Origin: Oscillospiraceae bacterium
Lineage (GTDB): Bacteria > Bacillota > Clostridia > Oscillospirales > CAG-272
Length of the DNA: 45,088 nt
Reading direction: 5' to 3'
NCBI GenBank assembly: GCA_015063645.1
Contig: SVTS01000014.1
Location: 1-45,088, forward strand
Shown: one piece after another, positions 26,332 to 34,675 of the stretch
How positions within the stretch are numbered: position 1 is the stretch's first letter
How the letters are laid out: each line of letters starts with the position of its first letter
Position numbers and translations under genes: made by a program
The notes under the pieces: model-generated
What the model saw: only the letters and a program-made list of their open reading frames with translations
Told to the model about the DNA's origin: nothing
Database searches by the model: none

Positions 26332-26828
26332 TTAAAACGGAAATACTTCAGATCATCACAGGATTCCTCGGCAGCTGCGGCTTTGCGGTTCTGTTCAATA
26401 TCCGCGGCAAAAGACTGGCGGGTGCCGCGATCGGCGGTCTGCTTTCATGGGCGCTGTTTGTGCTTCTGGGATACTGGATCGCAAGCGAACCGCTGCGGTA
26501 TTTTATCGTGTCCGTTACGATGTCGGCATATTCGGAAATTCTGGCACGGCTCCTTCGTACGCCGACTACTACGTTCATCATGACGGCGCTTGTGCCGCTG
26601 ATCCCCGGCGGATCCCTGTATTATACCATGGCGCATGCGCTCAGCGGCGAGTGGACGGATTTCTCGGGACGGGCTATATATACTGCTCAGCTGGCGGTGG
26701 CGCTGGCATTGGGCATCGTGCTGACGGCGGCAGTGATGCGTTTCTTTGTCCGCCCCATACACAGAAAAAGGGAGAGCAAAAATGATAAATCCACAGACAA
26801 AACTGTATCAGCTGACGGAAACCAGTAA
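26328..26828 (+). CDS. Threonine/serine exporter, small ThrE-type subunit
   Basis: The 166-residue protein starts with GTG inside the stop of its partner gene. It has about five membrane helices and the conserved LLRTPTTTFIMTALVPLIPG segment with GGSLYYTM, typical of the ThrE C-domain (pfam12821). The last 20 residues are hydrophilic and basic. Its end overlaps the following metallo-hydrolase gene by 47 bases in another frame. Confidence 0.88.
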   Translation: MIKTEILQIITGFLGSCGFAVLFNIRGKRLAGAAIGGLLSWALFVLLGYWIASEPLRYFIVSVTMSAYSEILARLLRTPTTTFIMTALVPLIPGGSLYYTMAHALSGEWTDFSGRAIYTAQLAVALALGIVLTAAVMRFFVRPIHRKRESKNDKSTDKTVSADGNQ

Positions 26829-27648
26829 ATTCATGATGTCCTTCGTGCTTGTTACGCGGGAGGATAATGTGATTGTCATCGATGGCGGAAGACCGGAGGA
26901 CATACCCCTGCTCAAAGAATACATCGGCGGGCGGCACATCTCTGCCTGGATTCTGACTCATGCTCACAGTGATCACATTTCCGGATTCATCGACGAATGG
27001 GAAAAGAACCGTCTTGCGGATTTTGATCTGGAAAAAGTGTACTATAATTTTCCGCCGCTTTCTTGGAAAGAGAATCACAATGTGCCGGATTACCGGTATC
27101 TCTGTGCGGAGGTGGATGAAATGCTTCCGGCGTTCTATGCGCTGGAACCCCATCTGGGCGACCGTGCCCATGTGAGTGTGCAGGGGGAGTGCATCACGGT
27201 GGACGAGGTGCGGATCGATTTTATCTATTCGTGGCATGACGGTCTGTTTGCCAATCCGATGAATGACGCATCCCTTGTGTTCAAAGTATACGGACCGGAG
27301 AAAACGGTGCTGTTCCTCGGCGATCTGGGACCGGACGGCGGCGATGTGCTCTTCCGCGAATCAAGACATCTGCTGAAATCCGATATCGTGCAGATGGCAC
27401 ATCACGGGCATATGAATGTGTCCATGGAGGTCTATGCGGAGATCATGCCGGAGGCGTGCATGTGGTGCTGTGCGGACTGGCTGTATAATGAGCCGGAGGT
27501 ACCGTCCTATCTGGCAGATGGGGAATCCCTCCGCCGCCGCGGCAGAATCCGTATGTACGGCACTGCAGTGACCCGGAAATGGATGGATATCCTTGGCGTC
27601 AGAACCCATTACGTCACCAAAGACGGAACAAACGAGATCATTATCTGA
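26782..27648 (+). CDS. Metallo-beta-lactamase-fold hydrolase
   Basis: The 288-residue protein has the metal-binding THAHSDH motif near residue 59, FLGDLGPDG in the position of the later metal-binding Asp, and a downstream histidine in MAHHGHMNVS. No signal peptide is present. The substrate is unknown. Some relatives resemble the ComEC C-terminal nuclease-type domain, others are general hydrolases. GGGAGAG lies before the ATG at 26782, which is inside the end of the ThrE small-subunit gene, so translation may be coupled. Confidence 0.8.
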   Translation: MINPQTKLYQLTETSKFMMSFVLVTREDNVIVIDGGRPEDIPLLKEYIGGRHISAWILTHAHSDHISGFIDEWEKNRLADFDLEKVYYNFPPLSWKENHNVPDYRYLCAEVDEMLPAFYALEPHLGDRAHVSVQGECITVDEVRIDFIYSWHDGLFANPMNDASLVFKVYGPEKTVLFLGDLGPDGGDVLFRESRHLLKSDIVQMAHHGHMNVSMEVYAEIMPEACMWCCADWLYNEPEVPSYLADGESLRRRGRIRMYGTAVTRKWMDILGVRTHYVTKDGTNEIII

Positions 27649-27655
27649 GGAAAAT

Positions 27656-28435
27656 ATGCTGACAAATAAAGAGATTCTGCAGATCGCCCTGACGCAGTCC
27701 GCCATTGACAGCGGATGCCGCGCAGAGGATTTTCTTGCAGACGAAAGTATTACGGTGCATTCCAGACCGCATCCCGATGCCAGACGGTATCTGAAACTGC
27801 CGTTCTTCTGTGACCTGACCAGCTACGGACGGGGGATCGTGGCATCTGTCGCGCCGGAAATCGAGGCGGATGTGCTTGCCTATATCCGCCGCTACCCGGC
27901 GGAACACTGTTTTGAAACACCGCATCTGCATGTGCTGAATGCAGCATTGGAAAAACACGGCATGGCGGCGTGCTTTATGGCGGAATATTTTCTGCCCGAT
28001 GCGGAACTTATGCATCCGCTTACCTGCCCGTATGAGACAAAAATCCTGACACAGGCGGATTTTGCGCCGCTGTATCTGCCTCAGTGGAGCAATGCGCTCT
28101 GCGAGCAGCGGAAACATTTGGATACGCTGGGCGTGGGCGCATATGATAACGGTGAGCTGATCGGCTTCGCCGGCGCATCCGCGGACTGCGATACCATGTG
28201 GCAGATCGGGATCGACGTTCTGCCTGCATACCGTCGGCAGGGAATCGCGGCGGCGCTGGTATCCCGCCTTGCCTGCGAGATTCTGGCGCGGGATATCGTG
28301 CCATTCTACTGCTGTGCCTGGTCGAATGTGGCATCCGCACGCTGTGCAATCCGCAGCGGATTTCGCCCTGCATGGGTGCAGCTGACGGCAAAATCAAGAG
28401 AATTCGTGGACGGGATGAATCAGGATAAGGCATAA
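27656..28435 (+). CDS. GNAT-family N-acetyltransferase
   Basis: The 259-residue protein has a C-terminal GNAT fold with the acetyl-CoA loop IDVLPAYRRQGIAAALVSRL (about residues 190-209) and the closing SNVASARCAIRSGFRPAW. The N-terminal 125 residues look like a separate lead domain, as in two-part GNATs. The acceptor is unknown. GAGGAAA precedes the ATG, only 7 bases after the hydrolase stop, and recQ follows after 12 bases, so it is part of the thrE–recQ run. Confidence 0.8.
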   Translation: MLTNKEILQIALTQSAIDSGCRAEDFLADESITVHSRPHPDARRYLKLPFFCDLTSYGRGIVASVAPEIEADVLAYIRRYPAEHCFETPHLHVLNAALEKHGMAACFMAEYFLPDAELMHPLTCPYETKILTQADFAPLYLPQWSNALCEQRKHLDTLGVGAYDNGELIGFAGASADCDTMWQIGIDVLPAYRRQGIAAALVSRLACEILARDIVPFYCCAWSNVASARCAIRSGFRPAWVQLTAKSREFVDGMNQDKA

Positions 28436-28447
28436 CGGAAGATTGAC

Positions 28448-30274
28448 ATGAATAAATACGAAATACTGAGAAATTATTTCGGCTATACGGAGTTCCGCGG
28501 CGGACAGGAGGCAATTATCGACTGTCTCTGCGGCGGACGGGATGCATTGTGCATCATGCCCACCGGCGGTGGAAAATCCCTGTGCTATCAAATTCCCGCG
28601 CTGCTTTTGCCCGGCGTCGCTCTGGTGATCTCGCCGCTGATTTCCCTGATGCAGGATCAGGTACGTGCTCTGACACAGGCTGGCATCCGTGCCGCTTACA
28701 TCAACAGTTCTCTGACACCGCATCAGTATCGGCGTGTGCTGGATATGGCGGCGGACGGCGCGTACAAGATTATCTACATTGCGCCGGAACGGCTGGCGGT
28801 CCTCGATTTTATCGACGTATGCGCATCGCTGGATATTTCTCTGATCGCGGTGGATGAGGCACACTGCGTGTCCCAGTGGGGACAGGATTTTCGCCCGAGT
28901 TATCTGCGGATTGCGGAATTTGTGCATCTTCTGCCGCGCAGACCTGTGGTGGGTGCCTTTACCGCAACTGCGACCAAAGAGGTGCGCAGTGATATCGCGC
29001 GGCTTCTGCAGCTGCAGGATCCGCTGGAAATGACGGCAGGCTTTGACCGTCCGAATCTGTATTTTGCCGTGAAAGAGCCTCGCAAAAAAGAGACGGAATT
29101 GCTGTCTCTTCTGGAAGAACGCCGGGGACAAAGCGGTATTGTCTACTGCGCCACCCGCAAGGCGGTGGAGGAGATCACAGAACTGCTTTGCGAAAAGGGA
29201 TTCTCAGCTGCCCGCTATCATGCGGGATTATCCGATGAGGAACGGCGGAAGAATCAGGACGATTTTGTCTTCGACCGTGTGTCCGTCATGGTGGCGACAA
29301 ATGCCTTCGGCATGGGAATCGATAAATCCAATGTGTCTTTTGTGATTCATTATCACATGCCGAAAAATCTGGAGAGCTATTATCAGGAAGCTGGGCGTGC
29401 CGGTCGGGACGGATCCCCTGCCGACTGTATTCTGCTGTATGCGCCGGCAGATGTGCGGCTGAATCAGTTTCTGATTGAGCGTGGTGAACCGAATGAAGCA
29501 CTGGATCCGGAAACGCAGCGGCAGGTGCGTGAAAAAGAACTGGACCGCCTGAAGCATATGACCTTTTACTGTACCACGCTGGAATGCCTGCGGACGTTCA
29601 TTCTCGCCTATTTCGGCGAGCGTCCGGCAGAATACTGCGGCAACTGCTGCCGGTGTGAGGCAGGATTCACCGAGGCGGATGTAACGGTGGATGCGCAGAA
29701 AATCCTCTCCTGCGTAGCCAGGAGCGGTCAGCGCTACGGTACGCGCCTGATTATCGACACCCTGCGGGGGAGTGTTTCCGAACGGATAAAGAATCTGCGG
29801 CTGGATGGGTTGAGTACATACGGAATTATGAAGGAGTCGGACGATGTCCATATCCGTCGGGTGATGGATAAACTGATATATCTGGATGCGCTGGTGCAGA
29901 CGGAAGATCAGTTCCCGATCCTGCGGCTGGGTGATGCGGCGATGCCGATCCTCCGCGGTATGCAGGCAGTGCATATGATGGTTCCTCCGCCGCGTCCGCC
30001 GCGGATCCGTTCCCGCCATGCCGACCGCCGCCGTGCGGAGGCAGAAGCGGACAGCGGTCTGCTCGGGGCGCTGAAAACGCTTCGCCGCCGTATGGCATCT
30101 GAGATGGGCGTGCCCGCCTATGTGATTTTTACCGATGCAACTCTTGCCGATATGGCAGCAAAATGTCCGCGGACCAAATCGGAAATGCTGGACGTCAGCG
30201 GCGTCGGTGAGACCAAACTGAAAAAATACGGCGATGCATTCCTGAAGGTAATTGACGAATACGAAGGGGAATAA
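28448..30274 (+). CDS. recQ: ATP-dependent DNA helicase RecQ
   Basis: RecQ unwinds DNA 3' to 5' in recombination and replication restart. The 608-residue protein shows Walker A TGGGKS near residue 39, [18 protein letters not shown], motif [12 protein letters not shown] and the RecQ zinc cysteines (C-x~16-CGNCCRC). A winged helix and a C-terminal HRDC domain follow (about 535-605, with [14 protein letters not shown]). Length is typical. It is the last gene of the rightward run from thrE and ends at a terminator. Confidence 0.95.
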   Translation: MNKYEILRNYFGYTEFRGGQEAIIDCLCGGRDALCIMPTGGGKSLCYQIPALLLPGVALVISPLISLMQDQVRALTQAGIRAAYINSSLTPHQYRRVLDMAADGAYKIIYIAPERLAVLDFIDVCASLDISLIAVDEAHCVSQWGQDFRPSYLRIAEFVHLLPRRPVVGAFTATATKEVRSDIARLLQLQDPLEMTAGFDRPNLYFAVKEPRKKETELLSLLEERRGQSGIVYCATRKAVEEITELLCEKGFSAARYHAGLSDEERRKNQDDFVFDRVSVMVATNAFGMGIDKSNVSFVIHYHMPKNLESYYQEAGRAGRDGSPADCILLYAPADVRLNQFLIERGEPNEALDPETQRQVREKELDRLKHMTFYCTTLECLRTFILAYFGERPAEYCGNCCRCEAGFTEADVTVDAQKILSCVARSGQRYGTRLIIDTLRGSVSERIKNLRLDGLSTYGIMKESDDVHIRRVMDKLIYLDALVQTEDQFPILRLGDAAMPILRGMQAVHMMVPPPRPPRIRSRHADRRRAEAEADSGLLGALKTLRRRMASEMGVPAYVIFTDATLADMAAKCPRTKSEMLDVSGVGETKLKKYGDAFLKVIDEYEGE

Positions 30275-30278
30275 ATAA

Positions 30279-30320
30279 ATCAGGTACGGCGAAATGTTCG
30301 CGGTACCCGATTTGATTTTA
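30279..30320 (+). terminator. Terminator after recQ
   Basis: GGTAC-GCGAA pairs with TTCGC-GTACC around a short loop, followed by TTTGATTTT. The convergent ASCH gene ends at its right edge. Confidence 0.75.
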
Positions 30321-30713
30321 CATCTCTTTTTCAGGAGTATACTCCCAGATGCTCAGCCTGCCTTTGCAGGGAATGGGGGTGATCTTTTCGATCCGTTCCA
30401 GCTTGAACGCATAGCCTTCCCAGTCGGAGTGCTTGATGATCCAGCCGTAAATCTCCGGATTCTTTTCGCGCAGGATTTCTCTGAAGGTATCATCCACCCG
30501 GATGCAGTCACTCAGATCCGTCCGGGCGACAATGCATCCGCCGGGACAGTCCAGACCTGACGCGAATTTCTGCATGGCATCCTTGTCTTTGCCCATGCCG
30601 GCATGGATCAGAATTTCACCGCGATACTTTGTTCTCCATGTGCGGAATTCATATTCCTTGATCCCGGCAGCAATCAGAGACGCAAAAGGCTGCTTGACAG
30701 TAATAGCTTTCAT
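30318..30713 (-). CDS. ASCH-domain protein
   Basis: The 131-residue protein opens MKAITVKQPFASLIAAGIKE and continues with EFRTWRTKYRGEILIHAG. This matches the ASCH (ASC-1 homology) domain, a beta-barrel related to PUA domains and thought to bind RNA or modified bases. No specific target can be named. It follows the oxidoreductase gene after 6 bases and is likely transcribed with it, though no clear ribosome site is visible. Confidence 0.8.
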   Translation of the reverse strand: MKAITVKQPFASLIAAGIKEYEFRTWRTKYRGEILIHAGMGKDKDAMQKFASGLDCPGGCIVARTDLSDCIRVDDTFREILREKNPEIYGWIIKHSDWEGYAFKLERIEKITPIPCKGRLSIWEYTPEKEM

Positions 30714-30719
30714 GGCAGA

Positions 30720-31736
30720 TCAGTCAAAATACTGCGGATTAACCAGCTTGCCCTCAGTGGCGGATTCCACAATTGCCAGACATGCGGCGATGGTGTTTGC
30801 GCCTTCCTGTACCGTGGTCTTCACCGGCTTGTCGTTCACGATCACATCGAAAAATTCCCGGAATTCGCCGGTAGCATTGTGATCCGCCAGATTCAGCGGG
30901 ATTTTCTCCGTGACTGTGCTGCCTGCTTCATCCAGATGGAACAGCGTCATCTCCGGCGTCTTGTTGTCCACGATGATCGTGCCGTGGGTGCCGTAGAGTA
31001 CCGTACGCATCGTGTAATTGCGGCGGCAGCTGATGGATACGAAAACCTTGCCGATTACGCCGTTCGGGAATTTCATCACGGCTACATGGGTGTCATCGTA
31101 GGAAACCAGATCTGCAAAAGTCTTGTGTGTGCCGTATGCCATGACTTCCTCGGGATCACCGGCGATCCAGCGGAGCAGATCTACCGCATGGCAACCGCCG
31201 CCCACGACGCCGTTGCGGACCGGATCACAGCGCCAGCTGCCGTGCTTGCGCGCGAAAACGTGGGTGTAATCGTGGGCATATTCCGATTCGACAAAGGTCA
31301 GCTCGCCGATCTTTCCTGCATCGATCAGTTCTTTTGCTTTGGCAAAACCGGGGGTGTAACGGCAAATTTGACCCACCATGAATTTTCTGTCCGATGCTTT
31401 GACCATCGCAACGATAGCTTCGATATCCTCACGGGTCAGAGCCAGAGGCTTTTCGCAGAGAATGTGCTTGCCTGCCGCAAGGGCATCGCGGATCATGATC
31501 CGGTGATCCTGATCGGGGCTGGCGATCACTACCGCATCCAGCGCGGGATCAGCCAGAAGATCTCTGTAATCGGTAAAGCGGCGCTCCACACCGAGCTCGT
31601 CGGCAACAGTTTTCAGCGTCTCCGCATCATTGTCACAGACGGAATACAGGCATGCGCCCTCCGTTTTCTGAATTGCCTGGGCATGCACTTTGCCCATGCC
31701 CAGACCGATTACGCCTGCACGCAGTTTTATTTCCAT
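30720..31736 (-). CDS. Gfo/Idh/MocA-family oxidoreductase
   Basis: The 338-residue protein has an N-terminal NAD(P)-binding fold (GVIGLGMGKVHAQAI), the family EKPLAL motif near residue 95 and a C-terminal alpha/beta domain with GGGCHAVDLLRW. Such enzymes oxidise or epimerise sugars, inositols or bile pigments. The substrate cannot be told. AAAGGAT precedes the ATG by 8 bases, and a consensus promoter lies upstream. It is the last core gene before the tRNA-Ser junction. Confidence 0.88.
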   Translation of the reverse strand: MEIKLRAGVIGLGMGKVHAQAIQKTEGACLYSVCDNDAETLKTVADELGVERRFTDYRDLLADPALDAVVIASPDQDHRIMIRDALAAGKHILCEKPLALTREDIEAIVAMVKASDRKFMVGQICRYTPGFAKAKELIDAGKIGELTFVESEYAHDYTHVFARKHGSWRCDPVRNGVVGGGCHAVDLLRWIAGDPEEVMAYGTHKTFADLVSYDDTHVAVMKFPNGVIGKVFVSISCRRNYTMRTVLYGTHGTIIVDNKTPEMTLFHLDEAGSTVTEKIPLNLADHNATGEFREFFDVIVNDKPVKTTVQEGANTIAACLAIVESATEGKLVNPQYFD

Positions 31737-31770
31737 GACTACATATCCTTTCGCTGATTATTACGAAAAT

Positions 31771-31799
31771 ATGATAGCACAGCCGGGATGGATTGTCAA
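31771..31799 (-). promoter_or_regulatory. Promoter of the oxidoreductase–ASCH pair
   Basis: Read leftward, TTGACA (31799-31794) and TATCAT (31776-31771) are 17 bases apart. Confidence 0.8.
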
Positions 31800-31830
31800 G
31801 ATGTATCCTGTATCTGCGACGGAAAAAGCC

Positions 31831-31859
31831 TTGACATCTGCCTCAAAATGTGGTATGAT
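31831..31859 (+). promoter_or_regulatory. Resident tRNA-Ser promoter
   Basis: TTGACA (31831-31836), 17 bases and TATGAT (31854-31859), placed 16 bases before the interrupted tRNA-Ser 5' half. No terminator is seen before 32199, so it can also read through to the complete tRNA-Ser at 32106. Confidence 0.75.
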
Positions 31860-31875
31860 ATTATAGCCATTATAA

Positions 31876-31916
31876 GCAGGGTTATCGAAGCGGTCATAAC
31901 GAGGCGGTCTTGAAAA
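31876..31916 (+). pseudogene. 5' half of a tRNA-Ser, cut in the anticodon loop
   Basis: These 41 bases match the first 41 of the complete tRNA-Ser at 32106 with three differences. Two of them (T for G and A for C) form a compensatory pair that keeps the 3-bp D-stem (TCG/CGA against GCG/CGC). Identity ends exactly after the anticodon-loop sequence CTTGAAAA. The 3' half is absent here. It looks like the left junction of an integrated element. Confidence 0.8.
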
Positions 31917-31950
31917 TTTCTCGTCCTCGTCACGGCTTTCTTTCGGAATC

Positions 31951-32046
31951 TCGCGTTTTCTGCGATTTTCGTGCGATTTTCTCTCTTTTTCTCGCCTGGC
32001 ATTGCAGTGCGACTAAAGGGCATCTCGCAGTTTTCTCGCAATTTTC
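31951..32046 (+). repeat. Iterated TGCGATTTTC-like motifs
   Basis: Variants are TCGCGTTTTC (31951), TGCGATTTTC (31961 and 31972), TCGCAGTTTTC (32026) and TCGCAATTTTC (32037). They lie between the tRNA fragment and the full tRNA, where integrase arm-binding sites are expected. Confidence 0.55.
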
Positions 32047-32105
32047 TAATTTCATATTTTTTGATTTTGTCTGCCGTTTCTTTTGGATTCGGCGGTAAAA
32101 TGCAG

Positions 32106-32194
32106 GCAGGGTTAGCGAAGTGGTCATAACGCGGCGGTCTTGAAAACCGTTTGACAGCAATGTCGCGTGGGTTCGAATCCCACACCCTGCGCCA
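32106..32194 (+). tRNA. tRNA-Ser (anticodon TGA)
   Basis: A complete class II tRNA with encoded CCA. The acceptor stem GCAGGGT pairs with ACCCTGC, and the D-stem is GCG/CGC. The anticodon stem GCGGT/ACCGT surrounds loop CTTGAAA with TGA at 32141-32143. A long variable arm (GACA/TGTC) is followed by T-arm GTGGG/CCCAC with TTCGAAT. No strong promoter lies directly upstream: TAAAAT at 32096-32101 has no good -35. Expression probably depends on the resident promoter at 31831. Confidence 0.95.
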
Positions 32195-32198
32195 CTTT

Positions 32199-32232
32199 GG
32201 GGCTGAAATTCACGTTTTAGCCCCATTTTTAT
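32199..32232 (+). terminator. tRNA-Ser terminator
   Basis: GGGGCTGAAA pairs with TTTTAGCCCC (one G-T pair), and ATTTTTATTTTT follows. Confidence 0.85.
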
Positions 32233-32384
32233 TTTTGTTTTCGCACATTTTATGGGCATTGCGCACCACTTTCGCGAATTTGGTTTTCGAGCTGTTTTTC
32301 ACTCTGCTTAAAACAGCCGCTTTTCCTGCGAGAAAACTGCGAGAAGGTTTATGGTTTTAACCATTTTTTGCAGGATTTGCGTTC

Positions 32385-33595
32385 TCATCCTTCGCCAGTG
32401 AATGCCAGAGCGTTTCCTATGGTTGCTGCACTGGCGATTTTGCTGTTTGCGTCCAGATGGGAGTAGATGTTTGCCGTGGTTCCCATATCGGAGTGACCGA
32501 GCCAGTCCTGAATCATTTTCATCGGCACACCGTTGGCAAGCATCAGGCTGGCACAAGAGTGGCGGAGATCGTGAAACCGGATCGGACGCATTCCGTTCTG
32601 CTTCAGAATCACTTTGAAATGCTCCGTGATATACTGCGGCTTCAGCAGATTTCCCATGGCATCCACGCAGACATATTCGCTGTACGCTTTGTTGTACGAA
32701 CCGCGCATGATCTTCCGCATTTCCTCCTGCCGTGCCGCTTCCGCTTTCAGTACGCCTTCGATATATGGGATCAGCGGAAGAGTTCGGTAGGAGGATTTTG
32801 TTTTCATGACATCCATCCCTCCAGGACTTTGCCTTTCGGCGTTTTCACTTCGACGATTTTGTGACGGATGATGATCTTCTTGTCCTTGTAGTCGATGGCA
32901 TCCCATTTGAGTCCCAGCACCTCGCTGCGACGTAGATCGTAGTAAGCGGTCAGAATCACCGGAATCCGCATGGGATCATCGTCCAGTGCTTCGATCAGCG
33001 TCTTCAGTTCATCGGCATTGTAGTAGCTTCCGATGTACTGGTTTGCCTTGGGTCTGTCCGCCTGATCGCAGGGATTGGTCGGGATAATTCTGCGTTTGAC
33101 AGCACTGCGGAACGCCAGATGCAGAAGGGAGTGATGCCGCTGTGCAGTGGCTCCCGTAAGGCCTTCCTTACGGAGGGAGAGATAGAATTCATTGATTTCA
33201 TCCCCCGTCACATCCTTCACGCACAGCCCCTGAGAGGCGAAGTACGGCATCATTCTGCTGTGCACCATCTCGTAGTAGCCTTGATAAGTCAGGATCGACA
33301 CGTTGGCTTTGTGAAGCTCCAGCCACTCGCTCAGATAATCGGAGAGAGGCATATTGGCTACCCGAATACGTTCCTGCTCCGCTTTGGTGAGTGACTCCAT
33401 TAAGTAAAGCTCGCCTGTATTGAATTTCGCCAGAAGCTCGTTCATGCGGTGGTTGGCTTCTGTTTTGGTACCGCGTTTGGCTTCCAGATCCAGGCTTGTC
33501 CATTTTTCTTTGCGATGCCCTTCGGTATCGTAAAGATTGATTACAGCGTACCATTTTCCGTTCTTTTCGGCCAGATGACCGGTTGTTCTTTTCAT
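32385..33595 (-). pseudogene. int: Tyrosine recombinase (phage/ICE integrase) with frameshift
   Basis: Two frames together make one integrase of about 400 residues. The 5' part (33595 to about 32815) has the AP2-like N-terminal domain, the SAM-like core-binding domain and the first catalytic Arg in YDLRRSEVLGLKW. The 3' part (down to 32385) has HDLRHSCASLM, LGHSDMGTTANIYSHLD and the catalytic Tyr. The frame breaks near 32815-32825 at a GAGGGATGG sequence; one extra G there would restore the frame. All catalytic residues are present, so the break is recent or a sequencing error. Orientation toward the adjacent tRNA-Ser is typical of site-specific integration. Confidence 0.85.
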
Positions 33596-33656
33596 ATTCT
33601 TTTCCTTTCTGTTCTTATTTCTGCACGTCTTTCGGTACCGCTGTCGGCAGTACCAA

Positions 33657-34187
33657 TCATATCACAAGTCCTCGCCGAAGTCCAGGGATTACCCCCTCAC
33701 ATTCAGCAATTCTTCTTGTTGATTCATTGTAATATTTGTTTCGAATAAAGCGTTTTTTTTGAATGTCCGTCAAACACTGATCAATTATTTCCATCGCATT
33801 TTTCATCGTGTGATACTCATCTTCAGCCTCATATCGCATTATGTATTCTTCCTCAATCGATGGAAGACATAGTTTATCCGTATTTTCCAGTTTTTCGAGC
33901 CCTACATCACGGTGCGTAAGACGCCAGTCTGTATTGAATTCTTCAATTGTACGATCAGTCAAAACCTTTTTCATTACTTCAAAATCAGAAGGATTCATTT
34001 CGAATTCAAAGAGACGGCGCTTGGAGATTGATTTCTCTGAATCACTGTTTATCGTAATCTCTACCAATACCGCTGCTCCGTCTTCAGCATACTCACGCTT
34101 GATTAAAATAGTTTTATCGCTGTGAGTGTATGCAATCGTATCAGGATCTTTCTGCAGTTTTTTCATAAGAGCTATTTGCTTGTCCAT
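33657..34187 (-). CDS. Sigma-70 region 4-like protein, apparently shortened
   Basis: The 176-residue protein ends with a helix-turn-helix-like segment (IIDQCLTDIQKKRFIRNKYY, then ESTRRIAECEGV) resembling small sigma-factor-like proteins of integrative elements. The sequence changes right after EGV to a short unrelated tail, so the recognition helix seems missing. GAGG lies 7 bases before the ATG at 34187. It sits directly upstream of the integrase gene and may once have regulated it. Family membership is inferred from this C-terminal region only. Confidence 0.55.
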   Translation of the reverse strand: MDKQIALMKKLQKDPDTIAYTHSDKTILIKREYAEDGAAVLVEITINSDSEKSISKRRLFEFEMNPSDFEVMKKVLTDRTIEEFNTDWRLTHRDVGLEKLENTDKLCLPSIEEEYIMRYEAEDEYHTMKNAMEIIDQCLTDIQKKRFIRNKYYNESTRRIAECEGVIPGLRRGLVI

Positions 34188-34319
34188 TTTATACCTCGTG
34201 ATTTGTTGAATTTTGATTGTTGTGGTGTTTGTGTATGAATCAAAATCCAAATCACGGGTAACGGGCAATGTATTCTTTCCAGACTCTTTTCTGCTTCATT
34301 TTGTGTTGGGTAAAAAATA

Positions 34320-34431
34320 AGCTGAACATCGAGCATACATTCAGGTGGAACTGTATTGTTGATCGATGGGTATTTATTTCCCGTTAACCAACAGGTACAG
34401 CTAATCTGCTGTATATGCTCGATGTTCAGCT
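34320..34431. repeat. Nested inverted-repeat structure of 112 bases
   Basis: AGCTGAACATCGAGCATA (34320-34337) has its exact reverse complement at 34414-34431. Inside, further complementary pieces line up in order (CTGTA/TACAG, TGTTG/CAACA, GGG/CCC), so the whole unit could fold as one long hairpin. It lies in the gene-free stretch 34188-34675 with no reading frame that I would trust. It could be a miniature mobile repeat, a structured RNA or a protein-binding site. Confidence 0.6.
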
Positions 34432-34642
34432 ATATATGGATGATTTGCTAATTGTACTATATTCAACTGCTGGAACAATCAGCTAAAGAAGATTATACAT
34501 GTACTTAAAGATAATGAATAATCTGTGGCAAACATCGGTAATTTACCTATATAGTGCATCCGTATGTATTATGAAACGGCCATACGATCCGCGCTGTGGA
34601 AGATGGGGACGAAGTGAAAATCTAATGTCTCAAAAAGAACGA

Positions 34643-34672
34643 CCGGGGATTCCGTAAGGAATCCCCGGTTTT
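34643..34672. terminator. Strong hairpin terminator
   Basis: CCGGGGATTCC pairs perfectly with GGAATCCCCGG across a 4-base loop and is followed by TTTT on the plus strand. It also stands just after the stop codon of the leftward gene at 34676, with a weaker T-run on that strand. Confidence 0.8.
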
Positions 34673-34675
34673 GTG

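Larger units (their letters stand above)
32023..32344. repeat. 18-bp inverted repeat flanking the tRNA-Ser
   Basis: TCTCGCAGTTTTCTCGCA (32023-32040) recurs as its exact reverse complement at 32327-32344. Each arm itself contains two TCTCGCA units. The pair brackets the complete tRNA-Ser, and the second copy lies just beyond the end of the integrase gene. Confidence 0.7.

Noticed and set aside
31951-32046. CRISPR-like array
   Set aside because: The repeats are about 10 bases, irregularly spaced and imperfect, with no cas genes.
31910-32098. A 62-codon frame between the two tRNA-Ser sequences
   Set aside because: It overlaps the tRNA fragment and the repeat block, lacks a ribosome site and has unusual Phe-rich content caused by T-runs.
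32804-32906. Programmed frameshifting of the integrase
   Set aside because: No slippery heptamer or downstream structure is visible, so mutation or sequencing error is more likely.
34571-34657. A 28-codon frame running into the terminator
   Set aside because: It has no ribosome site and ends inside the hairpin stem, so it is likely accidental.
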